Below are positions 59,301-64,000 of a stretch of DNA of 64,000 nt, piece by piece (the stretch's first letter is position 1; every line of letters begins with the position of its first letter). Source of the stretch: Chaetoderma sp. LZ-2023a (lineage: Eukaryota > Mollusca > Caudofoveata > Chaetodermatida > Chaetodermatidae); contig CM067367.1 in assembly GCA_034401795.1 (NCBI GenBank), positions 83,961,314-84,025,313 on the forward strand. The letters are read 5' to 3'. Under the pieces are notes generated by a model, which did not search any database, was not told where the DNA came from, and was given only the letters and a program-made list of their open reading frames with translations. A program made the position numbers and the translations under genes.

Positions 59301-62300
59301 TTATTATGTTCTAACACCCAACTATCCAAGTTATTATGTTCTAACACCCAACTATCCAAGTTATTATGTTCTAACACCCAGCTATTCAAGTTATTATGTT
59401 CTAACCCCCTGCTATCCTAGTTATTATGTTCTAACACCCTGCTATCCTAGTTATTATGTTCTAACACCCTGCTATCCAAGTTATTATGTTCTAACCCCCA
59501 GCTATTCAAGTTATTATGTTCTAACACCCAACTATTCAAGTTATTATGTTCTAACACCCTGCTATCCTAGTTATTATGTTCTAACCCCCAGCTATTCAAG
59601 TTATTATGTTCTAACACTCAGCTATCCAAGTTATTATGTTCTAACACTCAGCTATCCAAGTTATTATGTTCTAATACTCAGCAATTCAAGTTATTATGTT
59701 CTAACACCCTGCTATTCAAGTTATTATGTTCTAACACCCTGCTATCCTAGTTATTATGTTCTAACACTCAGCTATCCAAGTTATTATGTTCTAACCCCCA
59801 GCTATCCAAGTTATTATGTTCTAACCTCCAGCTATTCAAGTTATTATGTTCTAACACTCAGCTATTCAAGTTATTATGTTCTAACACCCTGCTATCCTAG
59901 TTATTATGTTCTAACACCCAGCTATCCAAGTTATGTTCTAACACCCTGCTATCCAAGTTATTATGTTCTAACACCCAGCCATCCAAGTTATTATGTTCTA
60001 ACACCCAGCTATTCAAGTTGTTATGTTCTAACCCCCTGTTATCCTAGTTATCATGTTCTAACACCCTGCCATCCTAGTTATTATGTTCTAACACCCAGCT
60101 ATCCAAGTTATGTTCTAACACCCAGCTATTCAAGTTATTATGTTCTAACACCCAGCTATTCAAGTTATTATGTTCTAACACCCAGCTATTCAAGTTATTA
60201 TGTTCTAACACCCAACTATTCAAGTTATTATGTTCTAACACCCAGCTATTCAAGTTATTATGTTCTAACACCCAGCTATTCAAGTTATTATGTTCTAACA
60301 CCCAGCTATTCAAGTTATTATGTTCTAACACCCAACTATCCAAGTTATTATGTTCCAACACCCAGCTATCCTAGTTATTATGTTCTAACACCCAGCTATT
60401 CAAGTTATTATGTTCTAACCCCCTGCTATCCTAGTTAGTATGTTCTAACACCCTGCTATCCACGTTATTATGTTCTAACACCCTGCTATCCAAGTTATTA
60501 TGTTCTAACCCCCAGCTATTCAAGTTATTATGTTCTAACACCCTGCTATCCTAGTTATTATGTTCTAACACTCAGCTATTCAAGTTATTGTGTTCTAACA
60601 CCCTGCTATTCAAGTTATTATGTTCTAACACCCTGCTATCCTAGTTAATATGTTCTAGCACTCTGCTATTCAAGTTATTGTGTTCTAACACCCTGCTATC
60701 CTAGTTTTTATGTTCTAACCCCCAGCTATTCAAGTTATTATGTTCTAACACTCAGCTATCCAAGTTATTATGTTCTAACACTCAGCTATCCTAGTTATTA
60801 TGTTCTAACACCCGGCTATCCTAGTTATTATGTTCTAACACCCTGCTATCCTAGTTATTATGTTCTAACACCCTGCTATCCTAGTTATTATGTTCTAACC
60901 CCCAACTATTCAAGTTATTATGTTCTAACACCCAGCTATCCAAGTTATTATGTTCTAACACCCAGCTATTCAAGTTATTATGTTCTAACACCCAGCTATT
61001 CAAGTTATTATGTTCTAACACCCAGCTATCCAAGTTATTATGTTCTAACCCCCAGCTATCCTAGTTATTATGTTCTAATCCCCAGCTATTCAAGTTATTA
61101 TGTTCTAACACCCAGCTATTCAAGTTATTATGTTCTAACACCCAGCTATTCAAGTTATTATGTTCTAACACCCAGCTATTCAAGTTATTATGTTCTAACA
61201 CCCAACTATCCAAGTTATTATGTTCTAACACCCAACTATCCAAGTTATTATGTTCTAACACCCAGCTATTCAAGTTATTATGTTCTAACCCCCTGCTATC
61301 CTAGTTATTATGTTCTAACACCCTGCTATCCTAGTTATTATGTTCTAACACACAGCTATCCAAGTTATTATGTTCTAACCCCCAGCTATTCAAGTTATTA
61401 TGTTCTAACACCCAGCTATTCAAGTTTTTATGTTCTAACACCCTGCTATTCAAGTTATTATGTTCTAACACCCTGCTATCCTAGTTATTATGTTCTAACA
61501 CTCAGCTATCCAAGTTATTATGTTCTAACCCCCAGCTATCCAAGTTATTATGTTCTAACCCCCAGCTATTCAAGTTATTATGTTCTAACACCCTGCTATC
61601 CTAGTTATTATGTTCTAACACCCTGCTATCCTAGTTAATATGTTCTAACACCCTGCTATCCTAGTTATTATGTTCTAACACCCTGCTATCCTAGTTTTTA
61701 TGTTCTAACCCCCAGCTATTCAAGTTATTATGTTCTAACCCCCAACTATTCAAGTTATTATGTTCTAACACCCAGCTATCCAAGTTATTATGTTCTAACA
61801 CCCAGCTATTCAAGTTATTATGTTCTAACACCCAGCTATTCAAGTTATTATGTTCTAACACCCAGCTATCCAAGTTTTTATGTTCTAACCCCCAGCTATT
61901 CAAGTTATTATGTTCTAACCCCCAACTATTCAAGTTATTATGTTCTAACACCCAGCTATCCAAGTTATTATGTTCTAACACCCAGCTATTCAAGTTATTA
62001 TGTTCTAACACCCAGCTATTCAAGTTATTATGTTCTAACACCCAGCTATCCAAGTTATTATGTTCTAACCCCCAGCTATCCTAGTTATTATGTTCTAACC
62101 CCCAGCTATTCAAGTTATTATGTTCTAACACCCAGCTATTCAAGTTATTATGTTCTAACACCCAGCTATTCAAGTTATTATGTTCTAACACCCTGTTATA
62201 CCCAATTATTATGTTCTAACACCCAGCTATTCAAGTTATTATGTTCTAACACCCAGCTATTCAAGTTATTATGTTCTAACACCCAACTATCCAAGTTATT

Positions 62301-64000
62301 ATGTTCTAACACCCAACTATCCAAGTTATTATGTTCTAACACCCAGCTATTCAAGTTATTATGTTCTAACACCCTGCTATCCTAGTTATTATGTTCTAAC
62401 ACCCTGCTATCCAAGTTATTATGTTCTAACCCCCAGCTATTCAAGTTATTATGTTCTAACACCCAGCTATTCAAGTTATTATGTTCTAACACCCAACTAT
62501 CCAAGTTATTATGTTCTAACACCCAGCTATTCAAGTTATTATGTTCTAACACCCTGCTATCCAAGTTATTATGTTCTAACACTCAGCAATTCAAGTTATT
62601 ATGTTCTAACCCCCAGCTATTCAAGTTATTATGTTCTAACACCCAGCTATTCAAGTTATTATGTTCTAACACCCTGCTATCCTAGTTATTATGTTCTAAC
62701 CCCCAGCTATCCAAGTTATTATGTTCTAACCTCCTGCTATTCAAGTTATTATGTTCTAACACTCAGCTATTCAAGTTATTATGTTCTAACACCCTGCTAT
62801 CCTAGTTATTATGTTCTAACACCCAGCTATCCAAGTTATGTTCTAACACCCTGCTATCCAAGTTATTATGTTCTAACACCCAGCCATCCAAGTTATTATG
62901 TTCTAACACCCAGCTATTCAAGTTGTTATGTTCTAACCCCCTGTTATCCTAGTTATTATGTTCTAATACCCTGCCATCCTAGTTATTATGTTCTAACACC
63001 CAGCTATCCAAGTTATGTTCTAACACCCAGCTGTTCAAGTTATTATGTTCTAACACCCAGCTATTCAAGTTATTATGTTCTAACACCCAGCTATTCAAGT
63101 TATTATGTTCTAACACCAAACTATTCAAGTTATTATGTTCTAACACCCAGCTATTCAAGTTATTATGTTCTAACACCCAGCTATTCAAGTTATTATGTTC
63201 TAACACCCAGCTATTCAAGTTATTATGTTCTAACACCCAACTATCCAAGTTATTATGTTCCAACACCCAGCTATCCTAGTTATTATGTTCTAACACCCAG
63301 CTATTCAAGTTATTATGTTCTAACCCCCTGCTATCCTAGTTAGTATGTTCTAACACCCTGCTATCCACGTTATTATGTTCTAACACCCTGCTATCCAAGT
63401 TATTATGTTCTAACCCCCAGCTATTCAAGTTATTATGTTCTAACACCCTGCTATCCTAGTTATTATGTTCTAACACTCAGCTATTCAAGTTATTGTGTTC
63501 TAACACCCTGCTATTCAAGTTATTATGTTCTAACACCCTGCTATCCTAGTTAATATGTTCTAGCACTCTGCTATTCAAGTTATTGTGTTCTAACACCCTG
63601 CTATCCTAGTTTTTATGTTCTAACCCCCAGCTATTCAAGTTATTATGTTCTAACACTCAGCTATCCAAGTTATTATGTTCTAACACTCAGCTATCCTAGT
63701 TATTATGTTCTAACACCCGGCTATCCTAGTTATTATGTTCTAACACCCTGCTATCCTAGTTATTATGTTCTAACACCCTGCTATCCTAGTTATTATGTTC
63801 TAACCCCCAACTATTCAAGTTATTATGTTCTAACACCCAGCTATCCAAGTTATTATGTTCTAACACCCAGCTATTCAAGTTATTATGTTCTAACACCCAG
63901 CTATTCAAGTTATTATGTTCTAACACCCAGCTATCCAAGTTATTATGTTCTAACCCCCAGCTATCCTAGTTATTATGTTCTAACCCCCAGCTATTCAAGT
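53369..64000. repeat. 30-bp satellite array, more than 10.6 kb, runs off the window
   Basis: About 355 tandem units beginning TTATTATGTTCTAACACC and closing with an AG-CTAT-CAAG-type segment. Variation is concentrated at a few positions (TTC/TCC, CAG/CTG, AAG/TAG/ACG, ACACC/ACCCC). A recurrent 27-bp variant lacks one TTA. From 53369 to about 54720 units are near-uniform and all 30 bp. After that CTG, TAG and 27-bp variants appear. Because unit and deletion lengths are multiples of 3, long ORFs exist by construction (minus strand: repeating VLEHNNLNSW; plus strand: CSNTQLFKLL). The array is most likely non-coding. Confidence 0.98.
55682..64000. repeat. Higher-order repeat domain within the satellite
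   Basis: A marker unit reading GTTCCAACACCCAGC, with TTCC in place of TTCT, occurs once per block at about 55960, 57694, 58558, 60352 and 63257. Each time it is preceded by the same run of about eight TTC-type units and a 27-bp unit. Spacings are 1734, 864, 1794 and 2905 bp. The 864-bp interval equals 29 units with two 27-bp variants. The stretch from about 59880 to 61090 reappears nearly identical at about 62785 to 63995. Confidence 0.9.

Noticed and set aside
53369-64000. CRISPR array
   Set aside because: Units are contiguous 30-bp repeats with no unique spacers.

Overview
The window looks like a stretch of an AT-rich, repeat-laden animal nuclear genome, probably a mollusc. The clues are long introns with GT-AG borders, many trinucleotide microsatellites, a Tc1-type transposon, LINEs, tRNA-derived SINEs and MITEs. 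There are also satellite-cored elements bounded by GAGGCCC/GGGCCTC and CTCACCTGG/CCAGGTGA motifs, which I associate with bivalve and gastropod genomes. There is no prokaryotic gene organisation, no CRISPR array and no operon.

The only host gene I can support is a split gene on the + strand, 1383-36096. Fourteen short exons encode about 474 residues of a MATE/SLC47 multidrug and toxin extrusion transporter, in consistent splice phase and ending at a TAA stop at 36094-36096. Roughly the first 110 residues are not in the window. Almost none of these exons form an open reading frame long enough to stand out. They were found by matching short peptides and splice sites to the SLC47 family.

The introns of this gene hold most of the other features. 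A 1.66 kb Tc1/mariner element (3598-5258) lies in intron 1, with terminal inverted repeats, a TA target duplication and a frameshifted DD34E transposase. Trinucleotide microsatellites abut several acceptor sites. Two tandem tRNA-derived SINE units lie at 9340-10037, and a 31-bp minisatellite followed by (ACT)n lies at 10.7-11.65 kb. In the largest intron a nearly complete 6.2 kb L1/Tx1-like non-LTR retrotransposon (19589-25759, minus strand) sits inside a (GAA/TTC)n tract. That tract looks like the 3' tail of an older LINE on the + strand. Families A and B of hairpin MITEs are scattered through the window.

Downstream of the gene (36.1-53.3 kb) are an unidentified decayed coding region, a frameshifted Gag-like fragment, more family A and B MITEs, and a 9 kb zone (42.7-51.7 kb) of satellite-like modules. 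The zone includes two eight-unit arrays facing each other in opposite orientation and several elements resembling molluscan pearl/Helentron-type non-autonomous transposons.

From about 53.37 kb to the window end (more than 10.6 kb) there is a 30-bp satellite. Because 30 is divisible by 3 and its commonest indel is 3 bp, its left part is open on both strands for about 450-530 codons. The right part shows higher-order duplication with a diagnostic marker unit at 55.96, 57.69, 58.56, 60.35 and 63.26 kb.
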